Positions 11,532 through 22,054 of a stretch of 64,000 nt of DNA are shown here, piece by piece. Both the position numbers and the translations under genes were made by a program. Origin of the DNA: Isoetes taiwanensis (taxonomy: Eukaryota; Streptophyta; Lycopodiopsida; Isoetales; Isoetaceae); the NCBI GenBank assembly GCA_021234155.1, contig JAJEKV010000020.1:17479018-17543017 (forward strand). Reading direction: 5' to 3'. Positions within the stretch are counted from its first letter, which is position 1. Each line of letters begins with the position of its first letter. The notes beneath the pieces were generated by a model that saw only the letters and a program-made list of their open reading frames with translations, ran no database searches and was not told the origin of the DNA.

Positions 11532-11652
11532 TGTTGACCCTCAACCTGGCTAGAGAGTCAAACACAAGAAGCCAACTTGAGTTTATGCTCAAGTTGGGGT
11601 TACAAATTGAATGCATGGATCACAATCAGCATGTTGCCCTTTGGGGGCAACA
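11532..11652 (-). repeat. Chimeric 121-bp LTR remnant
   Basis: Both LTR termini are present (TGTTGACCC at left, GGGCAACA at right, minus-strand orientation), but about 1.8 kb of LTR body is missing. The left part (to about 11604) has family A wording (CTCAACCTGGCTAGAGAGTC). The right part (GAATGCATGGATCACAATCAGCATG) has family B wording as in E3/E4. Flanks do not form a TSD (CTCCT versus CTTCA). I infer an illegitimate recombination that joined an LTR inserted in E2 to the 3' LTR of E3. Confidence 0.75.
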
Positions 11653-12061
11653 CTTCAATTTGGTTTATGGCATAGAGGCAGTTCTACCAGTGGAACTCGA
11701 GTTGCCTTCCCTGAGATTAGCTTATAAACTATGCTTACCTTTTGAACATGCCTTGCAAGAAAGATTGGATGCCTTGCTGCACCTAGATGAATATAGGATG
11801 GAAGCTGAGAATACTAATTTGCTAAAAAAGGCCAAAGATCTGGCTGCATTCAAAGCTACACATAGAATACAGGGTACTTTTAGAAAAGGAGAACTTGTCC
11901 TTAAGTGGAATAAGTCAAAAGAAGACTCAGCTGGCAAGTTTGATAATATTTGGGAGGGACCCTTTGTAGTGCTGGAATCTGCAGGTGCTAACTCTTATTG
12001 GTTACAAGAGGTTGCTTCAGGAATGCCAATTGCCAAATCCAATCAATATCCTGCACCTGAA
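11653..12061 (+). pseudogene. Inverted duplicate of E3 integrase C-terminus
   Basis: The plus-strand frame from about 11653 to 12064 encodes FNLVYGIEAVLPVELE through WEGPFVVLESAGANSYWLQ, the C-terminal third of integrase. It matches, in reverse orientation, the minus-strand integrase at about 12645-13053, including residues peculiar to that copy (KATHRIQG, LESAGANSYW). The only difference I see in the stretch compared closely is CCAATTGCC here versus CCACTGCC there. The upstream part of the open frame (11531-11652) is read from the LTR remnant and is not coding. The arm ends in locally repeated GAATGGAAGGTACTTTAGG units. Confidence 0.8.
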
Positions 12062-12599
12062 TGAATGGAAGGTACTTTAGGGAATGGAAGGTACTTTAGG
12101 GAATGAGAACAAGAATAAGGAGTTTAAATGGAAGGTACTTTAGGGAATGAGAACAAGAATAAGGAGTTTAAATGGAAGGTAGGGCTACTTATGACAGATG
12201 AAAAAATATGGAGAGAGGGTGCACCTGTCATGGAAACACACAAACCAATTAGTATCAAATCCTTGCAACTCTGCTATGATGGTGAAGGTGATTTTGCAGA
12301 GTGCTGTTAAGGTATGGAAAAAACAAGAATAGAAGGCTAAATGGATGGTAGGAATGCTTTAAGACAGGTGAATAAAAATGGAAGAAGAATGCTCCTGCAT
12401 ATGACACTTGGTAATCATTAGTATCAACCCTGTTCTTGAGATCATTTGTACTGTTATCTGGTCAAATCAACCTATAAACATGAAACAAATCCTATTAGAG
12501 TAATGTGCTCAAAGTCAAGCTAATCTAACTACTGGAGTAATGTGCTCAAAAGTCAAACTGATTTAACTACTTTAAACCTACCATAAATCTCTAAACCTT
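12062..12599 (-). other. E3 3' spacer, truncated, with short tandem duplications
   Basis: It matches the spacer of E4 (near 16160-16620) in opposite-to-gene wording such as GCAACTCTGCTATGATGG. Its distal part, next to the missing LTR, is lost. At 12065-12180 the unit GGTACTTTAGGGAATGAG, with its AACAAGAATAAGGAG continuation, is repeated two to three times, which suggests slippage or repair synthesis at the breakpoint. No gene is seen. Confidence 0.65.
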
Positions 12600-13786
12600 T
12601 TAATGTAAAAAGAGGGACAAGCAAGCATGCTGGTCCCAATACCTTTTCAGGTGCAGGATATTGATTGGATTTGGCAGTGGCATTCCTGAAGCAACCTCTT
12701 GTAACCAATAAGAGTTAGCACCTGCAGATTCCAGCACTACAAAGGGTCCCTCCCAAATATTATCAAACTTGCCAGCTGAGTCTTCTTTTGACTTATTCCA
12801 CTTAAGGACAAGTTCTCCTTTTCTAAAAGTACCCTGTATTCTATGTGTAGCTTTGAATGCAGCCAGATCTTTGGCCTTTTTCAGCAAATTAGTATTCTCA
12901 GCTTCCATCCTATATTCATCTAGGTGCAGCAAGGCATCCAATCTTTCTTGCAAGGCATGTTCAAAAGGTAAGCATAGTTTATAAGCTAATCTCAGGGAAG
13001 GCAACTCGAGTTCCACTGGTAGAACTGCCTCTATGCCATAAACCAAATTGAAGGGTGTATGATTTGGCTGTTTTGATAGTGACTCTATAAGCCCAGACTG
13101 CATCCACTATTTTGACATGCCAATCCCTCTTGTTGACCTCAATTGTCTTCTGCAAAATATTTTTCAACACTTTGTTAGTGACTTCAGCTTGTCCATTACC
13201 CTGGGTATAATATGAGGAGCTTTTGGTATGTTTGACCTTCAAAATGTCCAACAGGTTAGCAATAACTTCATTAACAAAAGGTGTACCCCTATCAGAATGC
13301 AACTGAAAAGGAATACCAAACCTGGAACAAACATTTTCATGTAAAAACCTTGCAGTTGTGGCAGCATTAGCCTGCCTCAAAGGTATAGCTTCTGCCCACT
13401 TGGTAAAATAATATGTGGCCACAATAATATGTTGATGTTGACCTGCAGAAGAAGGATTGATGGGGCCAATATAATCTAGTCCCCAAATCTGAAAGGGCCC
13501 TGGAGATATGATAGGATTAAGGGCAACTGGCAGTAAAATTCTTTTGCTAAAGATTTGGCATTGATGGCAAGTCTTTATAATTTCATAAAGACAGTAGGCC
13601 AATAGTATCCAGACCTGAGAATCTTTTTTGCTGTAGTATCACCAGCAAAATGCCCTTCACAAATACCGTTGTGCATTTCCCTGATAATTAGAGCAGATTC
13701 ACTTTCATCTACACACCTCAACAAGACTCCATCTCAGTTGACTTTGCACAAGACATTGTCTATCATCTTGAATTGCATGCATTTAT
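12600..13786 (-). pseudogene. pol: E3 integrase, truncated by the E4 insertion
   Basis: Two frames (12600-13103 and 12979-13602) carry CHQCQIF, LDYIGPINPSSAG, HSDRGTPF, GQAEVTNKVL, WEGPFVVLESAG and LKRYWDQ. HSDRGTPF and GQAE keep the DD35E spacing. A frameshift near 13070 and a short deletion near 13590 (AATTTCATAAAGACAG for the longer wording of E2) break the frame. The zinc-finger start lies at about 13600-13730. Continuity with RT resumes at 24031 after E4. Confidence 0.85.
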
Positions 13787-13791
13787 CCTTG

Positions 13792-15765
13792 TGTTGACCC
13801 TAAACCTGGCTTATAGGTCAACCACAAGAATCCAATTCAAGTTTTCACTCAAATTGGGGTTAGGACCTCCAGATCACTTAAGGTGATCAGTCTATGCAAG
13901 AAAATTCCAAAGATAAGTTCAAAAAGTTTGAGTTCTATACCTTTCCCATTTTCAAAAAATGGTACCTTTGCCAAAACAATTGTAGTGTTGGGAAGCAGAT
14001 AGATGTTTTGAGTCAGATGCTGTAGACTTGGTCAAAAAAGTTGTAGGTAACCGACAGCAAAGCCTCTGACCAAGTCAGAGACTCAATCTGTGAGTTATTC
14101 GAGCTCAAAGTGAGGTCAAATTTTGGTCAATAGAGGTCAAATGTAGAAAACAGTGATCAGGAATTGAGATTTAGAGTTGCCAATCACTTTTTTGGGAATT
14201 TCCAAAGTAGGTAGATTGCAATGATACTGGGGAAGGTAGGCAAGCAGTCAAATGCTAGTTTGGAGGTGTATAGGTATTTTTATGATTTGGATTTAGCAAA
14301 ATACAATCTAGACTGCTCAAACCCGAGAGCAATTTTTTTGAATTTGAGCTACACTTGGTATTTTTGAATGATTTCAACTCCTTTGGCTTTCTTAACTCCC
14401 AAAGATGAGTGGCGGATGCATGGACCAAAGGAGCTAAAAACACCAGAGATTTTTCTATAGAATTTTTTGTGGTGAGAATTGCTAAGGAAAATATCGAGAC
14501 AAATTCAACAACTTGACAGATCAATTTGGATTGATATGAAGGTAGATATATCAATAATAACATGAGATAAGGATGCTTCATAGCTTCAAGTACAAGAAAA
14601 TAATCATCAAAAGTCATAAGGTAATTTCTGAAAGTAATGTCAACTAAATCTTGTAGATCCAGTCGAGGAGAGCTCAAGAACTTCAAGGATCGTCCAGATC
14701 TTGCTCAGCAATGATCAATGTATGATCTGAATACTTCTGGGCCTTCAAAAATCTTCTGTTATTGTTTCCCGGTATATATGTTTTTGATTTAACGGTTCCA
14801 GCATTTTAGGGCTTAAATTTAGGCTTGATGAGATGCTTAAGAGCGGGAAATGCAGAAATAGATAGGTTTCAGAGTTCAATGATTCCATTCCGGCGTGATT
14901 CGAGCAGGTTTCCATAATTAGGGTTCTTCGAAGGTATTTTTCCAGAAAATCCGCGATACGATGACCGTATTTCTTGAGGTATATCCCAAGAATATGCTGT
15001 ATTTATCAATTTTAGGAAGATAGGCCATGGTCCATAAGGGTACCACAAAAATAATTATGAGTCTTAACCCATTTGGGTCTATGGCAACCCCTAATTTCTT
15101 TGGGGAATATTCTAGATGGGTACCGAAAATGGGATATTAATGGAACATATTTGAGTGGCATAGGTACACATAATGGTAAAGAACAAGGAGGCACAAAAGC
15201 TTGTGAAAAAAAGATTAGGCCAAGGGTATGTGGTAAGGGTGCAATATGAAGAATGAAAATAAGGCAAAGGGGTATGAAATGGGTAAGACATCCATGGGAA
15301 AACAAAATGTGGTAAGAAAGGTACTTTTGGCAAGGCAAAATATGATTTGCAAAAGGTGAGCAAAGAAGAATATGAGTGTGAGGGAAAATGACTAGGGGAA
15401 ATTCAAAAAGGAAGGTGAGAATAAGATGGGGGGGGGTAGGCAAAAAATGGCTAAGGGATGGAACCAAATACCATGGGATCTTCTAAACTTTGAACTTCCA
15501 ATCTTCAAAAAAATGCCTTCCAAACTTCTTTAACCCAGAATCTTCTAGAGCATATTCTTGACTAAGCACTTTGACCTTGAATAAAGTACCTCATGTGAGT
15601 TTTGAACCTTGAGCACTTGTTGACTTGAGAAATGAACACCCTTTGACCTCCATATCAATGTTGATTTGCCAAGAATCTTCCAAACTTTGACCTAGTATTC
15701 CAAGATAAGTTGACCTAGTTTTGAATGCATGGATCACAAGTAGCATGTTGCCCTTTGGGGCAACA
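13792..15765 (-). repeat. E4 3' LTR
   Basis: It starts TGTTGACCC (the LTR 3' end, minus orientation) and ends GGGGCAACA at 15765. It has the U5 stem-loop (GATCAC/GTGATC around TTAAG, plus-strand view) near 13872. A TATATA-like promoter stretch lies near 14772. The imperfect palindrome CGATACGATGACCGTAT lies near 14954. Its partner is 22055-24030. Confidence 0.93.
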
Positions 15766-16622
15766 TCTCGCAAAAAAACAAGAAAAAGGCTGGTCCCCTC
15801 AGCCATATAATGTCAAAAGTGAATAAGTAGAGGGTCTTCAACTTTGTACCAAAGTGTACGTGATAGAGTAAAAGTGCAAATGTTGGTGATGGTGAAATGA
15901 TGTAGGTGGGATATGGTGAGTGAGAGAAGGCAAAAATGGATGTGAAAATGACAAGGTGATGATGGAGTGATGGTGAATGGAATATGGTGAGTGAGAAGAG
16001 ATAAAAGTGAATGTGAATATGACAAGATGATAATGAAATGGAGATGAAATGAGTGTACAAGTGTTTGAAACTTCGCCAAAACAAGAAAATGTGTGTATCC
16101 CTCTTGATCTTCAACAAGTGCAACTCTGCTATGATGGTAAAGATGAATTGCGAGTGCTTTTCTTCTGAGGGAATGAGAACAAGAATGAGGAGTTTAGATG
16201 GAAGGTAGGGCCACTTATGACAGATGAAAAACATGGAGGAAGAGTGCACCTGTCATGGAAACACATAAACCAATTAGTCTCAAAACCTTGCAACTCTGCT
16301 ATGATGGTGAAGGTGATTTTGCAGAGTGCTGCTAGGGTATGGAAAACAAGAATAGAGGATTGGATGGATGGTAGGAATGTTTAAGACAGGTGAATAAAAA
16401 TGGAAGAAAGAATGCTCCTGCAAATGACACTTGGTAGTTATTAGTACCAACCCTGTTCTTGAGATCACCTGTATTGCTTTCTGGTCAAATCAACCTAAAA
16501 ACATGAAACCAATTCTATTAGAGTAAAGTGCTCAAAGTCAGACTGTTCTATCTACTGAAATAGTGTGCTTAAAGATCTAACTGATTTAACTACTTTAAAC
16601 CTACCATAAATCTTCAAACTTT
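15766..16622 (-). other. E4 3' spacer
   Basis: It lies between the 3' LTR and the integrase stop. The LTR-adjacent TCTTGTTTTGGCGAGA-type motif occurs next to the LTR (with an altered CGCAAAAAAAC core) and again near 16073. Between them the sense strand is nearly G-free. The TAGCAGAGTTGCA element occurs near 16120 and 16290. Open frames 15734-16249 and 15813-16079 are low-complexity and have no recognisable domain. Confidence 0.65.
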
Positions 16623-17751
16623 TTAATGAGAGAATAGGGACAAGCAAGCATGCTGGTCCCAATACCTTTTCAGGTGCAAGATATTGATTGGATTTGGCAG
16701 GGGCATTCCTGAGGCAACTTCTTGTAGCCAATAAGAGTTAGTACCTGCAGGTTCCAGTACTACAAATGGTCCTTCCCAAATATTGTCAAATTTGCCAGCT
16801 GAGTCTTCCTTTGACTTGTTCCATTTGAGAACAAGCTCTCCTTGCTTAAAAGTGCCTTGTATTTTGTGTGCAGCCTTGAATGCAACCAGATCCTTGGCTT
16901 TTTTCAGCAAATTGGTATTCTCAGCCTCCATCCTATACTCATCTAGGTGCAGCAAAGCATCCAATCTCTCTTGCAAGGCATGTTCAAAAGGTAAACATAA
17001 TTTATAAGCTAACCTCAGGGAGGGCAACTCAAGTTCCACTGGTAAGACTGCCTCTATGCCATAAACCAGGTTGAAGGGTGTATGATTTGTAGCTGTCTTG
17101 ATAGTGACTCTATAAGCCCAAAGTGCATCCACTATTTTGACATGCCAATCTCTCTTGTTGATCTCAACTGTCTTCTGCAAGATATTTTTCAACACTTTGT
17201 TAGTGGCTTCAGCTTGTCCATTACCTTGGGGATAGTATGAGGAGCTCTTGGTATGCTTGACCTTCAAGATGTCCATCAGGTTAGTAATAACTTCATTAAC
17301 AAAAGGCGTGCCCCTATCAGAATGCAACTGAAAAGGAATACCAAACCTGGAACAAACATACTCATGTAAAAATCTTGCAGTTGTGGCAAAGATTAGCTTT
17401 GTCTCAAGGGTATAGCTTCGCCCATTTAGTAAAATAATCTGTGGCCACAATGATATCTGATGTTGACCTGCGAAGAAGAAGGATTAATAGGGCCAATATA
17501 GTCTAATCCCCAAATTTGAAAGGGCCCGGAGATATGATGGGATTGAGGGCATTTGGAAGTAAAATTCTTTTGCTAAAGATTTGGCATTGATGGCAAGTCT
17601 TGATAATATCATAACAATCTTTAAAAAACAAAGTAGGCCAATAATATCCAGACACGAGAGAATCTTTTTTTGCTGTAGTATCACCAGCAAAATGCCCTCC
17701 ACAAATACCTTTGTGCATTTCCACGATGATTAGGGGCGGACTCACTTTCAC
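16623..17751 (-). pseudogene. pol: E4 integrase
   Basis: Frame 16623-17450 (275 codons) keeps HSDRGTPF and GQAEATNKVL, the alpha-helical region, WEGPFVVLEP and the C-terminal LKRYWDQHACLSLF. Frame 17503-17751 keeps GGHFAGDTTAKK and CHQCQIF of the zinc-binding domain. The first catalytic Asp region (LDYIGP) lies between them in a damaged stretch near 17390-17510, where AAGATTAGCTTTG replaces the GCATTAGCCTG wording of other copies and TGCGAAGAAG replaces TGCAGAAG. Confidence 0.85.
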
Positions 17752-17825
17752 TCACACATCTCAACAAGACTCCATCTCGGTTGACTTTGCACAAAACATT
17801 GTCTATCATCTTGAATTGTGCGCAT

Positions 17826-19484
17826 TTATCCTTGAGTCTCCTTTTTGGTTTGAGGTGAGATTTGGAGAGATAACTCCATGTTGTAAGACGTCTCGATAGG
17901 TTGTTGCCACCCACCATCAGCTTGATCTTCCGGAATTAACTCTACACGAGCTACTACAAGTGAAGTATCAGTGATCCAACTCATCCTCATGGTCAAAAAA
18001 AATATATAAGGCAAATAAAGGCTAGGACTTCGTACCAAATGTAATTCTTTTACAGAAATATCATAACTTTGCAACTTACAAGCCCACCTTTGGATTTTTG
18101 GCTTATTGGTTGCCTTACCAAATAGTAGACCCATTGGGTTTTGCTTCATGTAGACTTGAACTTGACTTTTCGGAAGCAAGTGTCCCCTGCCTATTGATAA
18201 GAAACATGAGGGCAGCACTTTTTTTCTATTCTAGTGTATCTCTCCTCTAGAGCGGACCATTGTTTACTTGCAAACACTATGGTGTGCTTTTTTCCCTAAA
18301 ATGGCTAACCCTATAGCTTTTTTAGTAACAGTAATATAAACTTCAAATGGTATATTCAAATCTGATTTCCTCAAAAGTGTGGCTTCACATATGGATTGAA
18401 TGAGAAAGTCAAAAGCTTCTTGGCATTCTGAAGTCCATGTGATGGGTATGTGCTTACTCTCAGACTTGGAGAACTTGCCTACCCTTGTCAATCTAGAAAT
18501 AGGGCTCAAAATATGAGCAAAATTAGGAATATACATTCTGAGAAAACTTGTCATACCAACAAAACTTTTGACCTGTTTTAGATTCTTGGGAGGTGCTAAT
18601 TTTTTGAGGGCTTCAATCTTGTCTTGAGCAACCTGAATGCCTTGGCTGGATACTTCATGCCCTAAGAGTTGTCCTTTTGATGCAAAAAAGATGCATTTCT
18701 TTGGATTTAGATTGAAACCTGAGCTCCTGCATAAAGAACAAATTCTTGCAAGTAGCTCCACATGATTAGATGGATTAGAGCCTAAGCAAAGGTCATCTAA
18801 GTACACCCTAAACTCTTCAGCAGACATTGATTTGAAAATAACATCCATTGCCCTTTGGAAGGTGGCTGGAGCATTCATCAAACCAAAAGGCATTCTTGTC
18901 ATAGCATATGTACCCCAGGGAGTGATAAAGGAAGTCTTTGGCTGGTCTTCTTCTTTGATGCTGATCTGGTTGAACCACGAGAATCCATCCAAAATGAATA
19001 CACTTCCTTACCTTCTGACATATAGGATCTCTTCTAGAAAAGGCAAGGGGTAACAATCCTTGATGGTAGCTTTGTTGAGATCTCGATAATCAATGCAAAT
19101 TCTTAAAGCACCACTTTTCTTCTCTACTGGGAACAATGCAAGATACCCATTCGGGATTAATAATTTCAATAATCACACTGCATCTAACATCTTATTCAAT
19201 TCATCCTTGATTAGCCCCATAAGTGAAGCATTAATCCTCCTTAATTTTTGAAAAACGGGTTTACAACCTTCCTTGATTTTAATTTCAAATTGGCATACCT
19301 CGGTTTTGATACGATAATTACGAATAGTCGAGGGCAAATACATCTTTTCTTTCTTCAAAAACATTTGTATGCTCTCCCTGTTTTGATATTCAATCAAATC
19401 TCCAACAAAGCGAGTTCTAGGCGTACCATTTTTTGTGATCACAATCTCTTCAGTCTCCTTCTTTTTCGATGCATCAATGGTCAA
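17826..19484 (-). pseudogene. pol: E4 reverse transcriptase and degenerate RNase H
   Basis: Pieces at 19173-19484, 18264-18992 and 17826-18218 together cover RT and RNase H. Visible are VFQKLRRINASL, PWGTYAMTRMPFGLMNAPATF, YLDDLCLGS (near 18800) and FEVYITVTKKAIGLAIL. Breaks fall near 18270, 19000 and 19170. Examples are TTCGGGATT for TTCTGGATT and ACACTGCATC for ACACCTGCATC, both at CTG triplets on the given strand. Confidence 0.85.
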
Positions 19485-19501
19485 AATAGGACAAAGTGCT
19501 T

Positions 19502-20452
19502 TTACTTCATTGTCATCAAGGTCATCTTCAGGAATAGCCCCTCAGTCAAATGTGACATGAGAGTTTCCCTACGGGGCATCAGCCTCAAAATTCTTTTCTC
19601 TTGGAATATGAGTGATCCTCCATGAAGCAAAACTTGAGAGCACTCCCATTGCCTGATTTTTTCAAAAAAAGCTCCATATCTGCATTCTTTGTTTGATAAT
19701 CTCCACGAAACTTGTCTGCAAATTAATTGTGAGTCACCATAAATATGGATATTGGCAATATCCATAGCTTTGGCTTCTTGAAGACCGCAATCAAAGCTTT
19801 GTATTACGCCACATTAGAAGTGACTTGAGGAAAATTTCTCCCTACTTTAGCTAAGAGTTTATGAGAAGAATCTTTCAAAATAGCGTGAGATGATGCAACA
19901 TTTAGTTTTTAGAGATACCTCCATCAAACCATAGAAAACCTGTTGGTCCTTGTTTGCTGGGAAGTGCACACTCCATAATAAGGGGAACCATTTCATATTT
20001 CCTTGGTTTGGTGGTTTTTAACCTGTAAGATCCCAAAGGCTCCTCAATTAGCATTTCTTTAATAAAGTTTACCTCTTCTTTGGAGTCATAGGAGCCTTCT
20101 TGGTTGTAAATAGTAGCAGTTTGGGAGCCATTGGAGATGGTACATCTCCCTTGAGACCAGACTGGCCTAGCATCCACAGTAGCTAGCCATCTTCTCCCTA
20201 AAAGTAGGTCATAGATATCAGATTCATCTCCTATATCTTCAAAAGCCACCACAATAAAGTTAGCATTCTGGTTATGCCTACAGATTAATGAGGCACTTTA
20301 GTCACCACACCAATAGAAGAGATTTTAGCATTATAAAAAGATCTTAGTAATATAGAAGCTCTCTTGTCCACCTCGAAACCACACTTCTTCATAATGTGAT
20401 ATGGCATGATGTTTGGGGAGATCCCCATCAAGTAATACATTGGAAAAAGTAA
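19502..20452 (-). pseudogene. pol: E4 archaeal-type RNase H and protease
   Basis: Frame 19902-20252 contains DIYDLLLGRRWLATVDARP and ends at LWFDGGIS, the first RNase H Asp. Frame 19502-19765 contains DIANIHIYGDSQLICRQVS. The protease active-site region lies near 20400-20450. Breaks near 19560, 19660, 19790 and 20270 all lie beside CTG/CAG. Examples are GACCGCAATC for GACCTGCAATC and TACGCCAC for TCTGCCAC. Confidence 0.8.
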
Positions 20453-20458
20453 AACCTC

Positions 20459-22014
20459 CTAGAAGCGGTGAACATGTAAATGCTCCAGGGGGTCTTTTTC
20501 ATTCTGTGCTAGAACAAGATCAGTGGCATCAGTAAAGTTTATACAAGCATTTAATTGTTCACCACTAGTTTGCTGAAGCACTCTCTTCCTGTAGCTGGGT
20601 GCAATCTTTAACAATGTGAAAAAATCCACACTTACCTTAGAGTTTTTGAGCAAGATATCCACTTCATCAAGGTCTTGGTCTTTCTTACCAAACTTTTCTT
20701 TGAGGAGGTGGAGCTATCACTTGAGCAGGTACTTCCATTGTAGGTGAGGGAGATCTAGTTGTGGGATGCCTACTCGATTCAGCATGTGTATTGACTTCAT
20801 TCATTCTTCTGGTTTGCACTATCATAACTTCTTCAGTCTTGGGAGCGTCTGTAGCCTGAATAAACCTTATTGAAGTGCTTGGTTCAGTAAACCTCACAGA
20901 AGGTTTAGGTTCGACCTTTTTTTTTTTCTGCTTGGCAAAGTATTCTTTATGACACATTTAACATCGGTATGACCAACTTCTTTGCAGAAAAGAACAAATA
21001 GGACATTCTTTCCCAAAGTGGCCTTTCCTATTACATTTAGGACACACTTGCCAATAGCAAATTTCTGATGGATGAGTATTCCTATTACAATGGACACATT
21101 AGGGGTAAGTTTTACTGTTCTTTGCAGTTTTGAGCTCAACTAGTTGTTTGGTTAACTTCTGCTAAAGCCTCGATAACCTTAGATAGGTCTGATTTAACCT
21201 CTCGCAACTTGAGAACTAGCTTCCTCCTCCTTAGATTTCTTCTTTTCTTTTCGTATTGCATACCACTTTGGAATGGAAGGGTGATGGTCATAATGTGCAT
21301 CAGTAACATCATGGGTAAAAAGGATCATGGCCATGGTGAGAGATATGGTGCTTATCAGGCAAAGTAGAGAGCATTTGAGTCAGATCAGTAGTTTTGGCAA
21401 AGACTTTGTATATGGAATCAAATCCTTCAGCAACTTGGACCTTAAGCAATTTCCTTTGGATATCTGGTCTTCTTTCCAGACCATTGATGAAAGCAGTTAC
21501 TAAAAAAAGTGTGGGAATCGTGACCTGTGCTCTTTGACACCTGCTCATGAATGTGCTGAATCTTTCTTTGTACTGATTCACACTCTCCCCTGCATGTATA
21601 GAAAAGCTTTGCAATTCATTAACCAAATCTTTGGGAGCAGCTAACTTACCAAAACGTCGGAAATTTCTTAACGAGTTCATCCCATGAGGTAGTACCCATT
21701 AACTTCTCATAAGTTAACCAAGCACCAGCTTCACTCTCATCTTTGAAACATTTTTCAAATTCTGAAAGCTTGCACCCTTTCTTGAAACCATAATCCCTGT
21801 AATAGTCTTCAAATATTCTCAAAAATGGTTAGCACTCATCTTTGGAATCAAAGGTAGGCAAAGGAACAGGGACATTCAACTCAAACTGATATGGCATGTT
21901 CTGGAGTAAGCTAGTGGAGAAACTTGGAGGCAATGGCCTTTCTCTGCAATGATCTGATACATCAACATCTTCCAATGGTTCTGCTTCTGCTGGAAATTTT
22001 TGCTTTGGAGCCAT
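20459..22014 (-). pseudogene. gag: E4 gag
   Basis: The initiating Met is at 22014 (MAPKQKFPAEAEPLEDVD), 20 bases downstream of the PBS. Pieces 21829-22014, 21309-21680, 20894-21139 and 20685-20957 carry the gag domain (FGKLAAPKDLVNEL, ESVNQYKERFSTFMSRCQ) and a CCHC region in a shifted frame. The protease-proximal linker is at 20459-20662 (VSVDFFTLLKIAPSYRKRVLQQ). The reading frame breaks at about 21830, 21690, 21300, 21140 and 20700. Confidence 0.8.
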
Positions 22015-22033
22015 GAGTTTCGAGATCGGGAAG

Positions 22034-22051
22034 ATCCCGGTGGGACCTCCA
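22034..22051 (-). promoter_or_regulatory. E4 primer-binding site (tRNA-Gln)
   Basis: On the minus strand TGGAGGTCCCACCGGGAT follows the LTR end after three bases. It is complementary to the 3' end of plant tRNA-Gln (…GGAACCT-CCA type), allowing for species variants. First-strand cDNA would start here. Confidence 0.75.
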
Positions 22052-22054
22052 AAA

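Noticed and set aside
16623-16800. Chromodomain after integrase
   Set aside because: The protein ends 45-50 residues after the GPF/Y module with no chromodomain motif in any copy.
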